Notes under the pieces: model-generated
The model's input: only the letters and a program-made list of their open reading frames with translations
What the model was told of the DNA's origin: nothing
The model's database searches: none
NCBI RefSeq assembly: GCF_006715865.1
Contig: NZ_VFOA01000001.1
Coordinates: 1,178,001-1,242,000 of the forward strand
From: Cellulomonas sp. SLBN-39
Lineage (GTDB): Bacteria; Actinomycetota; Actinomycetes; Actinomycetales; Cellulomonadaceae
Length of the DNA: 64,000 nucleotides
Reading direction: 5' to 3'
Translations under genes and position numbers: made by a program
Part shown: positions 41,259 to 50,297 of the stretch, piece by piece
Layout: each line of letters begins with the position of its first letter
How positions within the stretch are numbered: the stretch's first letter is position 1

Positions 41259-42251
41259 ATGGGCACGGACGACGTGCTCACCGTCCGCGGGCTGCGCAAG
41301 CGGTACCGGGGGCGGCAGGGCGTGCAGGCCAACGACGGCATCGACCTCGACGTCGCCGCGGGGCAGGTCGTCGGGCTGCTAGGCCACAACGGCGCCGGCA
41401 AGTCCACGCTCGTGCACCAGGTGGTGGGCATCGTGCGGCCCGACTCCGGCAGCATCACGCTCGACGGCGTCGACGCCGTGGCCCGCCCCGACCTCGCGCG
41501 CCGCGCCGCGACCGTGCAGGCCCAGGCCAACGTGCCGATCACCGGCCTGACCCCCCGGCGCGCGATCGAGCTGGTCGGGCGGATCCGACGCGGCGACCGC
41601 GCCACCGTGCGCCGCCGGACCGAGGAGCTGCTCGACGCCCTCGACCTGGGCCCCTGGGCGGACACCCCGGCGGAGAAGGTCTCCGGCGGCATCGCGCGCC
41701 TGACCGCCTTCGCCATGACCGCCGTGCAGCCCGGCCGGCTGGTGGTCCTCGACGAGCCCACCAACGACGTCGACCCCGTGCGCCGGCGCCTGCTGTGGCA
41801 GCAGATCCGGGGCCTGGCCGACGCCGGGCACGGCGTCCTGCTGGTCACGCACAACGTCCGCGAGGCCGAACGGGTCGTCGACCACCTCGCGATCCTCGAC
41901 CGCGGCGTCGTCCTCGCCTCCGACACCCCCGCCGGCCTCACCGCGTCGCTGCGCGGGTCGCTGACCGTCGAGGTCGACGTCGCGCCCGGCACCGTGCTGA
42001 CCTGGCACCCCGCCGTCCGGGTCACCAGCACCGGCCGCCTGCGGGAGGCCGGCACCGTGCCCGCGGCCCGCGCCGCCGACGTCGTGGCGTGGGCGCAGGC
42101 CGAGGTCGACGCCGGGCGGCTCGAGCGGTACGCCCTGACGCCCGCGTCGCTCGAGGACGTCTACGTCGCGCTCGTCGGCGACGAGCGCCGCGCCGACCAC
42201 CACGACCCTGCCGACCCGTCGCGCCCCGCACCGCAGGAGGACGCCGCATGA
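41259..42251 (+). CDS. ABC-2 exporter ATP-binding protein
   Basis: A 330-residue drug-export-type ATPase. It has Walker A GHNGAGKST, the signature KVSGGIARLTAFAMT, Walker B LVVLDEPTNDVDP, and the switch His in VTHNV. A C-terminal extension of about 100 residues is common in DrrA-like ATPases. A strong AGGAGG precedes the ATG, and it overlaps the permease gene (ATGA). TetR control suggests export of a toxic compound that also induces the system. Confidence 0.9.
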   Translation: MGTDDVLTVRGLRKRYRGRQGVQANDGIDLDVAAGQVVGLLGHNGAGKSTLVHQVVGIVRPDSGSITLDGVDAVARPDLARRAATVQAQANVPITGLTPRRAIELVGRIRRGDRATVRRRTEELLDALDLGPWADTPAEKVSGGIARLTAFAMTAVQPGRLVVLDEPTNDVDPVRRRLLWQQIRGLADAGHGVLLVTHNVREAERVVDHLAILDRGVVLASDTPAGLTASLRGSLTVEVDVAPGTVLTWHPAVRVTSTGRLREAGTVPAARAADVVAWAQAEVDAGRLERYALTPASLEDVYVALVGDERRADHHDPADPSRPAPQEDAA

Positions 42252-43039
42252 GCACCCTGACGCCCACCGCCGCACCCCCGCGCACCGCCACGCACCGCCC
42301 GGGGTGGGACGCGGTGCAGCAGACCGGCCTGCTCGTGCAGTGGCAGCTGCGCCGGCAGGCCCAGTTCCTGCCCCTCATGGTCGTCGTGCAGGTGTTCCTC
42401 GCCGTCACCACCGTCATCGGGTACGGGCTGCTCGTCGGCGACCCCGACCCGCGCACGGCCCTCTACCTGGCCACCGGCGCGCCGACCATCACGCTCGTGA
42501 CCATCGGGCTCGTCGTGACCCCGCAGCTGCTGTCGCAGGCGCGGGTGGAGGGCAGCCTCGACTGGATGCGCACCCTGCCCGTGCCGCGCAGCGCGTTCCT
42601 CGTCGCAGACCTCACCGTGTGGACGCTGCTCGCGCTGCCCGGCATGGTCCTGGGCGTCGTCACCGGCGCCCTGCGGTTCGACCTGACCCTGACGCCCGCG
42701 TGGTGGGTCGTCCCCGCGTCCGTGCTCGTCTCCCTGACCGCCGCCGCGGTGGGGTACGCCATGGCGTCGCTGCTGGCGCCGGCCCTGGCGCAGCTGCTCA
42801 CGCAGGCGCTGGTGTTCGTCGTGCTGCTGTTCTCGCCCGTGTCCTACCCGGCCGAGCGCATGCCCGACTGGCTGGCGCAGGCCCACCGGTGGCTGCCGAT
42901 CGAGCCGATGGCCCAGCTCGTGCGCGCCGGCCTCGCGCCCGAGGAGTTCACGATGCCGGGCCGGTCCCTGGTCGTGCTCCTCGTGTGGTGCGCGGCCTCC
43001 GTGACGGGCGCGACCCTGGCCCTGCGCCGCCGCGCCTGA
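42248..43039 (+). CDS. ABC-2 exporter permease
   Basis: A 263-residue protein with six hydrophobic helices and the ABC-2 family segment SLDWMRTLPVPRSAFLVAD near residue 100. The loop LLFSPVSYPAERMPDWLAQA near 200 is the conserved end of the helical core. It forms the membrane part of a dimeric exporter with the ATPase encoded just upstream. The substrate is unknown. Confidence 0.88.
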   Translation: MSTLTPTAAPPRTATHRPGWDAVQQTGLLVQWQLRRQAQFLPLMVVVQVFLAVTTVIGYGLLVGDPDPRTALYLATGAPTITLVTIGLVVTPQLLSQARVEGSLDWMRTLPVPRSAFLVADLTVWTLLALPGMVLGVVTGALRFDLTLTPAWWVVPASVLVSLTAAAVGYAMASLLAPALAQLLTQALVFVVLLFSPVSYPAERMPDWLAQAHRWLPIEPMAQLVRAGLAPEEFTMPGRSLVVLLVWCAASVTGATLALRRRA

Positions 43040-43083
43040 CGGCCCGTAGGGGCGTCAGGCAGCGACGGCCGCACCGCCGGCAC

Positions 43084-43120
43084 CCCGGGTGCGGGACGCA
43101 CGACGCGTCCCGCACCCGGG
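43084..43120. terminator. 16-bp hairpin between convergent genes
   Basis: CCCGGGTGCGGGACGC (43084-43099) pairs perfectly with GCGTCCCGCACCCGGG (43105-43120) over a 5-base loop. It lies between the exporter permease stop and the stop of the next, convergent gene, so it works both ways. Confidence 0.75.
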
Positions 43121-43130
43121 TGGCGCCCGG

Positions 43131-44459
43131 TCAGGCGCTCCCGTACGCCTCGTACGTCGTGCCCGCCTCCATGACCTCGTAGAACGTCGCGTCGAACGTG
43201 CCCGTGCCGTCCGCCGCGAGCTCGTCGACCCACCCGCGGGCCGCGCCCACGACGGTGCCGTCCGTGTCCCGGGCGAGGACGACGACCTGCACGTAGACCA
43301 TCTCGGGGTCGACACCCGTCGCGGTCACCGCGCCGGTCACGGTCGTGGAGTAGTCGTCCGAGGTCGCCGCGAGGTCCGACGTCGAGACGGCGGGCAGGTC
43401 GGTCGCGTACCGGGCCTCGGCGACGTCGGGCAGCACGACCTCGACGCGGTCCACCGGGGTGTCCCCGACCTCGTAGATGACGCCGGTCAGCGCCGACACG
43501 CCCGACGACGCCGACGAGTACGCGTCGTCGGTGGCCAGCACGGTGCCGTCGGCGGCGAGCGCCTGGATCTCGAGCACCGAGTACGGGAACGAGTGCTCCG
43601 GGTTCGGGTTGTCGATCACGACCGCGTACCACCACGACGTCTCGTCGTAGACCTCCTGGCCGAACGCGACCTCGACGACCTCGACCGGCTCGGCGGGCGG
43701 CCCGTCCGGCGTCGGGTCCGTCAGCGCGGGGTAGTCGTACGGGTCGACGTCGGAGCCGGCGCCCGACCAGCCCTGGGTGAAGCCGTCGACGAAGTCCTGG
43801 CGGATCCCGGCGTAGGCCACGTGCGTCACGCCGACCACGAGCAGCGCGACCAGCGAGACCGCGACCGCGGCGACCGCGACGCCCTTGCCTCCGCGGGTGC
43901 CGCGCACGGCGCCGACGAGCGCGGGGATGCCGACGGCGAGCGCCACGAGGGCCAGCAGCGCACCCACGTACTGCAGGAACGGGATCCACGACGGCAGCAG
44001 CCCGAGCACCGCAAGGACCAGCGCGGTGATCGCCAGCCCGGCGCGCGGGCCGGACCGCGGGGCCGGCGCACCGGCGTACCCGGGCGGCGGCGCGGCGTAG
44101 GGGCCCGCGGTCGGCGCGCCGTACGGAGCCGAGGGCGCGCCGGGGGTCGGGGTGCCGTACGGGGCCGGGACGGGCGGGACCCCGGCGACGGCCGGGGGCA
44201 GGAACCCGCCGGGCGGGGTGGGGGGCGTGGCAGGCGCCGCGGGGCCGGGCGGCGGCACGGGGGCCGACGGCGCGACGACAGGCTCGGGCTGCGGTGCGGG
44301 GGCGGCGGCGGGCGGGCCGTACGGCGACGGCATCGAGCACAGGCCCGGGGTGCCGAAGGGCGGGGGTGCGGCAGGGCCGTCGTCCGGGGTCCCCGGGGGC
44401 GGCGGCGGGACCGCCGGGGCCGGGGGCTGCTCGGGCGAGCCCGGCTCAGGGGTGCTCAC
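43131..44459 (-). CDS. Proline-rich membrane protein with an exported C-terminal domain
   Basis: A 442-residue protein. Residues 1-135 are Pro/Gly/Ala-rich and disordered, with many PYG and PPP units. Two or three hydrophobic helices follow (AGLAITALVLAVLGLLPSWI near 145; VAVAAVAVSLVALLVVGVTH near 205). The last ~210 residues form an extracytoplasmic beta-rich domain with WWYAVVIDNPNPEHSFPYSV and YVQVVVLARDTDGTVVGAAR, similar in layout to the DUF4352-type exported immunoglobulin-like domains. The GTG at 44459 follows GAGGAG. The function is not known. Confidence 0.7.
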   Translation of the reverse strand: MSTPEPGSPEQPPAPAVPPPPPGTPDDGPAAPPPFGTPGLCSMPSPYGPPAAAPAPQPEPVVAPSAPVPPPGPAAPATPPTPPGGFLPPAVAGVPPVPAPYGTPTPGAPSAPYGAPTAGPYAAPPPGYAGAPAPRSGPRAGLAITALVLAVLGLLPSWIPFLQYVGALLALVALAVGIPALVGAVRGTRGGKGVAVAAVAVSLVALLVVGVTHVAYAGIRQDFVDGFTQGWSGAGSDVDPYDYPALTDPTPDGPPAEPVEVVEVAFGQEVYDETSWWYAVVIDNPNPEHSFPYSVLEIQALAADGTVLATDDAYSSASSGVSALTGVIYEVGDTPVDRVEVVLPDVAEARYATDLPAVSTSDLAATSDDYSTTVTGAVTATGVDPEMVYVQVVVLARDTDGTVVGAARGWVDELAADGTGTFDATFYEVMEAGTTYEAYGSA

Positions 44460-44570
44460 GGACAGGGCTCCTCGCGCTGGGGGTGCCGCGGTCGACGTGC
44501 CGACGGCCCGCACAGGGTGCCAGCCGCCGACGCCCCGGCACCGCCGCCGTCCACAGCACCACCCGGCCCC

Positions 44571-44600
44571 GGGCGGCGTGTCGGGGTCGACACGCCGCCC
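44571..44600 (-). terminator. 12-bp hairpin after the MATE gene
   Basis: GGGCGGCGTGTC (44571-44582) pairs perfectly with GACACGCCGCCC (44589-44600) with a 6-base loop. It is 57 bases past the MATE stop and before the next gene on that strand. Confidence 0.65.
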
Positions 44601-44656
44601 GATCACCCGAACGTGCGTCCAGCTTCCGAGCCTCGTCACGTCACCGCGTGACGCGC

Positions 44657-46228
44657 TCAGCCCGTCGTGCGGTCGCGCGAGAGCCGCTCCTCGGGGTCGG
44701 CGCACCGCTGCGCGGGCACACCCTGCCCGTCCCGCGCGGGCACGTCCCAGCGCGGGTCGGCCGGGTCGTCGTCCCACGGCGTCGCCCCGGGGTCGGCGCG
44801 CACCGCGTCGACGTCGGGCACCACCGTGTCGAGCACGGCCGAGCCCTGCGCGGGGCCCTCGAGGACGAACGTCTCCGGGGTGTCCCCGCCGGTGACGGGC
44901 GCGAGGTCGAGCCTCTTCTGCGCCCGCACGTACGCGGGCACGAGCAGCACGACGGCGCCGATCCACGCCAGCGGGTTGCCCCACACCACGCCGTCGTAGC
45001 CGTACGCGGCACCGAGCACGACGGCGGCGCCGACGCGGCACACCAGCTCGACCACGCCCGTCGCGGTCGGCACCACCGTGTGCCCGAGCCCCTGCAGGGC
45101 GCCGCGCAGCACGAACAGCACGCCGAGCACCACGTAGAGCGCGCCGTTGACGAGCAGGAAGTGCGCGGCCATGCCGACCACCCGCTCCTCGCCCGGGCCC
45201 ACGAACGCCGAGACGATGGGTGCACCGGCGGCGACGAGCACGGCCCCGAGCAGCACCGAGCCGCCGACCGCGATCCACGACGCCTGCACGACACCGGCGC
45301 GGATCCGGTCCGGGCGCCCGCCGCCGTGGTTCTGCGCGACGAACATCGACACCGCCAGCCCGAGGGACGCGAGCAGCGCGACCGCCAGCCCGTCCACGCG
45401 CGCCGCCGTGGTGTACGCGGCGACGGCGTCGGAGCCGAGCTCGTTGAGCCGCACCTGCACGGCCAGCGTGCCGATCGCGATGATCGACGCCTGGAACCCC
45501 ATCGGCAGGCCCAGGTGCAGGTGGCGGCCCAGGTCGGCGCGCGCGGCCCGCCAGTCGCCGCGCCGCACGTGCAGCACGGGCACGCGCCGGCGCACGTACT
45601 CCAGGCACAGCACCACGGAGACCGCCTGGGAGACGATCGTCGCGAGCGCCGCCCCGGCCACGCCCATGCCGAGCCACGGCACGGCGACCACGACGAGGAC
45701 GACGTTGAGCACGCACGCGAGCGTGAGGAAGATCAGCGGCGTGCGGGAGTCCCCGATCGCACGGACGACCGCCGACAGGTAGTTGAAGAACATGATCGCG
45801 CTGGCGCCGAGGAAGCTGACCACCGCGAACGTCGTGGCCATCGGCAGCAGCTCAGCCGGGGTCTGCAGCGCGCGCAGCGCGGGCCCGGCGAGCAGCGGCG
45901 CGGCCACGGTCAGCACGACGCTCGTCGCGGCCGTGAGCATGGTGCCCGCGGCCACCGAGCGGCGGACCCCGTCGAGGTCGCCCGCGCCGAAGGCCTGCGC
46001 CGTCGGGATGGCGAAGCCCGAGGTCATGCCCCACGCGAAGCCGAGGAGCAGGAACAGCAGGGACCCCGTCGCGCCGACCGCCGCGAGGGCGTCGACGCCG
46101 AGGACGCGGCCCACGACGATCGCGTCGGCGACGTGGTAGAGCTGCTGGACGACGTTGCCGACCAGCAGGGGGACGGCGAAGAGCAGGATGACGTGCCAGG
46201 GGCGACCGGCGGTGAGGACCTTGGGCAT
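44657..46228 (-). CDS. MATE-family efflux transporter
   Basis: A 523-residue multidrug and toxin extrusion protein with twelve helices in two homologous halves. The first half opens HVILLFAVPLLVGNVVQQLY, then HVADAIVVGRVLG, and FNYLSAVVRAIGDSRTPL appears near 150. The second half has RLNELGSDAVAAYTTAARVD and VFVLRGALQGLGHTVVPTAT. The soluble tail of about 80 residues is longer than usual. It exports drugs or metabolites in exchange for Na+ or H+. A 14-bp palindrome upstream is probably its operator. Confidence 0.92.
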   Translation of the reverse strand: MPKVLTAGRPWHVILLFAVPLLVGNVVQQLYHVADAIVVGRVLGVDALAAVGATGSLLFLLLGFAWGMTSGFAIPTAQAFGAGDLDGVRRSVAAGTMLTAATSVVLTVAAPLLAGPALRALQTPAELLPMATTFAVVSFLGASAIMFFNYLSAVVRAIGDSRTPLIFLTLACVLNVVLVVVAVPWLGMGVAGAALATIVSQAVSVVLCLEYVRRRVPVLHVRRGDWRAARADLGRHLHLGLPMGFQASIIAIGTLAVQVRLNELGSDAVAAYTTAARVDGLAVALLASLGLAVSMFVAQNHGGGRPDRIRAGVVQASWIAVGGSVLLGAVLVAAGAPIVSAFVGPGEERVVGMAAHFLLVNGALYVVLGVLFVLRGALQGLGHTVVPTATGVVELVCRVGAAVVLGAAYGYDGVVWGNPLAWIGAVVLLVPAYVRAQKRLDLAPVTGGDTPETFVLEGPAQGSAVLDTVVPDVDAVRADPGATPWDDDPADPRWDVPARDGQGVPAQRCADPEERLSRDRTTG

Positions 46229-46528
46229 GACGGGGGTCTCCGGAATCGGAGGGACGGGGCTGGGGGTGTCGCGGTGGCCGGTCGTGCCGGTCGCGGCTGC
46301 CCTCGATCGTATCGATACGACACAGGGCGGAGTGAAGTCCTTTCCGCCGGTCGGTGGATGCCCAGTGCGTCACACCCAGCCCGTCGCGCCGGACGCTCCG
46401 CGGGTCGCGGCGCAGGCCCCGGCGGGGCGGCCGGGCTCGGACGGGTGACGTGCGCGCCGCACGCGTGTGATCACCCGGCCCCGATCCTCCAGACGCCGGG
46501 GTCGTCGGCCGATCCCCGAGGCATGGTG
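46229..46528. other. 300-bp region between divergent MATE and NERD-like genes
   Basis: No gene is supported here. The stretch holds the palindrome at 46307 and presumably the MATE promoter around it. The rest is GC-rich sequence without other clear signals. Confidence 0.5.
46307..46320. promoter_or_regulatory. 14-bp palindrome upstream of the MATE gene
   Basis: TCGTATCGATACGA is a perfect palindrome and AT-rich for this genome. It lies 79 bases upstream of the MATE start. Sites like this are bound by MarR- or TetR-type regulators. No such regulator gene is adjacent, so the protein that reads it is unknown. Confidence 0.6.
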
Positions 46529-47221
46529 ATGAGGGAGACGGACGGCACCGACGGGCGCGCACCCCGGCACGCCCGCACCCCGGAGCACGAGGCCGGCGCA
46601 CCGGCCGGTCCCCTCACCACGTCGGCCCCCGCACCGTCCACGTCGACGGGCGACCCCCGCCCCGCCGCCACCCTCCCCACCCCCGGCGGCGCGCCGGACG
46701 ACGACGCGTCCCAGCTCGTGGCCGAGATCCTCGACACCCTCGCCGACGACGGCTGGACGATGCTGCACGACCTCACGTGGCCCGACCGCCCCCACGCCGT
46801 CATCGACCACGTGGCCGTGGGCCCCGCGGGCATCGTCGTCGTGGCGTCACGGCACGGCGCCATGACCTCCCGCCTGCTGCGCGAGAGCGGCTACGGGAGG
46901 TCCGCCGCCGTCGAGCGCGTCGCGCAGGCCGCCGCCGCGATCACCGCGACCCTGCCGCCCCGGCACCGGTCCGCCGTCCGCGCCGTGCTGTGCGCCTCCA
47001 CCGGCCCGATGCCCGTCGTCATCAACGGCGTGCCCGTCGTCTCCGCCCACCGCCTGCCCGAGCTGCTGCACGTGCTGCCGCCGCGCCTGTCCCCGTTCGG
47101 CGTGCGCGACGCCCTGCGCGTGGTCCGCACCGCGTCGTCGTCGGGCGGACGCCGCCCCTGGTGGTCGCTGGGCACGGAGCCCGGCGAGGGCGCCGACCTG
47201 CCCGGCGACCCGACGGACTGA
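46529..47221 (+). CDS. NERD-like domain protein, catalytic residues changed
   Basis: A 230-residue protein with a disordered, proline-rich first 65 residues and a core like the NERD-like protein at 38496: LADDGWTMLHDLTWPDRPHA, then IDHVAVGPAGIVVVASRHGA, and LPPRHRSAVRAVLCA. The E-x-K of active NERD nucleases is replaced (VASR). It has no membrane helix, unlike its paralogue. I chose the ATG at 46529, with GAGG 7 bases before it; another ATG lies at 46523. Function unknown. Confidence 0.65.
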   Translation: MRETDGTDGRAPRHARTPEHEAGAPAGPLTTSAPAPSTSTGDPRPAATLPTPGGAPDDDASQLVAEILDTLADDGWTMLHDLTWPDRPHAVIDHVAVGPAGIVVVASRHGAMTSRLLRESGYGRSAAVERVAQAAAAITATLPPRHRSAVRAVLCASTGPMPVVINGVPVVSAHRLPELLHVLPPRLSPFGVRDALRVVRTASSSGGRRPWWSLGTEPGEGADLPGDPTD

Positions 47222-47227
47222 CCGGGG

Positions 47228-48148
47228 TCACGCGCACTGGCCGGCACGCACGCCGGAGACCACCACGTCGCCGAGCGCCGGTGCGCGGTCGTTGCCCGTG
47301 CACACCAGGTCGTCCGCGACCCGCAGCGCGTCCAGCACCACCGCCGGTCCCGTGCCGTCCAGCACGCGGACGGTCCCGGCGACCCGTACCGGGTTCACCG
47401 TCGACCCCGGCGCGCACCGCCCGTCCAGCGCCCGCCCGCCCAGCCGCAGGGCCTCCGGCCCGCCGCGCGCACCCCGGACCTCGAGGTCCGTCCCCACCGC
47501 GGACGCGCACACCTCGCCCCCACGCACGTCGACCAGCCGCACGCCGGCGGCGAACGTCGACGCGACGAACGACGGCCGCGCGTCGCGCACCTGCACCCAG
47601 CCGCCGACCCACGTGCCCCGCAGGTGGGCGCCGGCGATGTGCTCGCCGTCGGTCCCCCGCACGTCGACCGCCCCGAAGAGGCGCGAGCGCCAGACCCCGA
47701 ACGCGCCGATCCGGCCCTCCACGTCGCCGCGCACCGTCGAGTCCTCCACCGCGACCGTGCCGGCGCCGTCCATCCGCAGGTCGCCGACGACCTCGACGTG
47801 CCGCAGCACCACCAGGCCGCTGCGGGCCAGGACGACGTCGCCGCCGACGTGCGCGTCCTCGAGCTGCAACCAGCTGACGGACGGCGCCACGTGCACGTCG
47901 CCGTCGACCCGCAGCCGGGTGAGCGTGACGTCCTCGACGCCGGTGAGCACGTGCACGTCGCCGCGCACGACCAGCCCGGGCGCGACGCACCCCTGCGCGA
48001 CCACCACGTCGCCCGGCGCGGGCGAGACCGGGGCGACGCCCTGCTCGCAGACCTGCGTGGGCGCGGCCGACGCGGCACCCTGCCCCGCCGCGACGAGCAG
48101 CAGGGCCAGGGCGACGCCCGCCGCGCGACGGGCGCCCCGCGCGCTCAT
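47228..48148 (-). CDS. Exported V-x-G-D-V repeat protein, second of a tandem pair
   Basis: A 306-residue secreted protein. A signal peptide (GVALALLLVAAGQGAASA) is followed by short beta-strand repeats of the kind VRGDVHV, VGGDVVL, VVGDLRM and VRGDVEG. These imply a right-handed beta-helix or bactofilin-like rod. It has two to four Cys residues and ends VSGVRAGQCA. Its ATG overlaps the stop of the upstream paralogue (ATGA), which has the same layout and the end RSGQCA. The two probably act together on the cell surface. I do not recognise a named family. Confidence 0.75.
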   Translation of the reverse strand: MSARGARRAAGVALALLLVAAGQGAASAAPTQVCEQGVAPVSPAPGDVVVAQGCVAPGLVVRGDVHVLTGVEDVTLTRLRVDGDVHVAPSVSWLQLEDAHVGGDVVLARSGLVVLRHVEVVGDLRMDGAGTVAVEDSTVRGDVEGRIGAFGVWRSRLFGAVDVRGTDGEHIAGAHLRGTWVGGWVQVRDARPSFVASTFAAGVRLVDVRGGEVCASAVGTDLEVRGARGGPEALRLGGRALDGRCAPGSTVNPVRVAGTVRVLDGTGPAVVLDALRVADDLVCTGNDRAPALGDVVVSGVRAGQCA

Positions 48149-49062
48149 GCGCACTGCCCCGACCGGGTGCCCTGCACGACGGTGCGCACCACCGTGGGCG
48201 GCGGTGCGGAGCCCTCGCACCCCAGGTCGCCCGCGACGACCAGGTCGGCGACCGTGACCGGTGCCGCGTTCTCCCGCAGCCGCACCGAGCCGCCGACCGT
48301 GGCGGGGGTCTGCGCCGGACCGGGCACGCACCGGCCCAGGTGCACCGGGCCGCCCAGCCGGACCGGCCCCTGGGCCCGCTGGACGAGGACGGACGCGCCC
48401 GTGCGGGTGCCGCACACCTCCGCGAGCACCGGGCGGGTGAGGGTCGTCCCCTGCGCGAGGGTCGACCCGAGGAGCCGCGGCTGCCCGCCCACCAGGGAGA
48501 CCCAGCCGCCGAACCACGACCCCCGCAGCCACAGGTCGGCCGACGGTGCGCGCGTCGGGGCGTCGAGCCGCACCGGCCCGTGCACGACCGACCGCACGAC
48601 CCACAGCGCGCGCCCCACCGTCCCGCGCAGCTCGCCGTCGAGCACGACGCGCTCCAGGTAGGCGTTGCCGGGGGCGTCGAGCGTGACGTCGGCCCCGACC
48701 TGCGCCCCCACCACCGAGACGTCGGTGCCGCGCCCCAGGTGCACGGACCCGCCGACCACGACGTCCTGCAGCGCGGCCCACCCCACGTCGGGGGCCACAC
48801 GCACGTCGCCGTCCACCCGGGTGCCGACCGCCTCGCACCCGGCACCGAGCAGGAGGTCGCCGGCGACGGCCGGCGGGGGTGGTGCGCCGGCGGAGCACAC
48901 GACGTCGGCACCTGCCGCCCGGGGCGGAACCGCCGTCGCCGGCCCGCCGCCGAGGAGCACGACCGCCACCACGGTCGCGCACGCGACCACCCGGTGCCGT
49001 GCTCTCGTCGTCGCCCTCGGTCGCACGTCGCCCCCCCCTGCGTCGCGTCCGTCGCGGCCCAT
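48145..49062 (-). CDS. Exported V-x-G-D-V repeat protein, first of a tandem pair
   Basis: A 305-residue secreted protein, paralogous to the next gene. After a signal peptide (VVACATVVAVVLLGGGPATA) come repeats such as VDGDVRV, VGGSVHL, VGADVTL and LDGELRG, all in step with a beta-helix. The end reads VQGTRSGQCA. I give the ATG at 49062. A GTG at 49026, with a run of G just upstream, may be the true start and would give a tidier signal peptide. The Cys residues near the start and end are shared with the paralogue. Confidence 0.72.
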   Translation of the reverse strand: MGRDGRDAGGGDVRPRATTRARHRVVACATVVAVVLLGGGPATAVPPRAAGADVVCSAGAPPPPAVAGDLLLGAGCEAVGTRVDGDVRVAPDVGWAALQDVVVGGSVHLGRGTDVSVVGAQVGADVTLDAPGNAYLERVVLDGELRGTVGRALWVVRSVVHGPVRLDAPTRAPSADLWLRGSWFGGWVSLVGGQPRLLGSTLAQGTTLTRPVLAEVCGTRTGASVLVQRAQGPVRLGGPVHLGRCVPGPAQTPATVGGSVRLRENAAPVTVADLVVAGDLGCEGSAPPPTVVRTVVQGTRSGQCA

Positions 49063-49123
49063 CGTCACGCCTCGACGACGACCACGCGACAAGGACGGGC
49101 GACCTGGTCGGGCAGGGGCGGCC

Positions 49124-50245
49124 TCAGGGAGTCCGCTCGCCCGGGGCGGTCACCCGCATGAGCCGCACGCTGTCGGGCAGGGCGTCGACGTCGCCGGGCG
49201 CCGGCCACGGCAGGGCCTTCGACGGCCAGCGCGAGGACCGGTAGTCCGCCAGCACCGCGTCGAACGCCTGCACCGCACCCAGGGAGTCCTCCGTGAACGC
49301 GTGGCCCAGGCGCACCTCGTCCCAGTACTCCTGCCATGACGAGAACAGCGTGAACGCGACGTCGCCGGCACGCTCCACGTGGGACCACGCCTGGTCCTCC
49401 GTGAGGTACCCGGCCATCCACGCGAGCCGCGCGAACGCCACGGTGAGCATGACGTCCTTGGCCCACAGCAGGCGGGCCGGCGCGTCCGGGTCGGCCGGCA
49501 CGCCCCGGGCCGCGACCTCATCACGCGTCAGCCCGGTCAGCGCGCTGACCCGCGTGAGCACCTCGTCCCGGCTGGGCCCGCCGAGGGCGTCGACGAACGG
49601 CAGGCTGACGCTGCGGTCGAGGAACGCCCGGCCCAGGGCGTCGAGCGCGGCGTCCGTGCCGGCGACCTTGTGGTCGCGGTCCATGGCGCCGCGCAGGGCC
49701 GCCGTGCGGTGCAGCGGCAGCGTCAGGTACGGACCACGGCCGCGGGGCGGCACGGGCACGCGCCCGGCCAGGCGCACCTCGCACGGCCAGTGCTCCAGCG
49801 AGTGGTTCCAGGCGCCGATCTGGTAGTCCGCGAGCGCGTCGAGGGCCAGCAGCTGCTGCTGGCGCAGCGTCAGGGGCGGGACCCGGCCGGCGCGCAGGTA
49901 GTGCTGCTGCTCGCGCCGCGGCAGCGCCCAGTCCGCGACGCCGACGACCGTGCGCACCGCCGCCGCGAGCAGCGCCACGAGCACGAGCGCGGCGAGCAGG
50001 AACCCGGGGTCGGCGAGCCCGTCGGGCGCGACGAGCGGCAGCACCCACGGCTCGGCGACCAGCACCGCGAGCACGAGCAGCACCGCGACGACGACGGCGC
50101 CGAGCGTGCGCGCCCGGTCGGCGGGGGTGCCGCGGCGGGCCTCGCGCACGCGCCGTCCGCTGCCCGGGTGCACGCCCACGGGGAAGGCACGGTCCCCGGG
50201 GTGGTTCTGCAGCAGCACGCGGCGATCGTAGTCACCGCACGTCAC
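49124..50245 (-). CDS. DUF1266-type membrane protein
   Basis: A 373-residue protein. Residues ~45-100 hold two membrane helices (TLGAVVVAVLLVLAVLVAEP; FLLAALVLVALLAAAVRTVV). The C-terminal ~190 residues resemble DUF1266, with conserved tryptophans and the segments WAKDVMLTVAFARLAWMAGY, then EDQAWSHVERAGDVAFTLFS, SWQEYWDEVRLGHAF. The family's function is not known. The GTG start is uncertain, and a second GTG lies nine codons further in. Confidence 0.7.
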   Translation of the reverse strand: MTCGDYDRRVLLQNHPGDRAFPVGVHPGSGRRVREARRGTPADRARTLGAVVVAVLLVLAVLVAEPWVLPLVAPDGLADPGFLLAALVLVALLAAAVRTVVGVADWALPRREQQHYLRAGRVPPLTLRQQQLLALDALADYQIGAWNHSLEHWPCEVRLAGRVPVPPRGRGPYLTLPLHRTAALRGAMDRDHKVAGTDAALDALGRAFLDRSVSLPFVDALGGPSRDEVLTRVSALTGLTRDEVAARGVPADPDAPARLLWAKDVMLTVAFARLAWMAGYLTEDQAWSHVERAGDVAFTLFSSWQEYWDEVRLGHAFTEDSLGAVQAFDAVLADYRSSRWPSKALPWPAPGDVDALPDSVRLMRVTAPGERTP

Positions 50246-50297
50246 GGGCCGGTCCGGGCGGCCGGCACGACCGCGGTCGTCCGGGCCGGGCGTCCGG

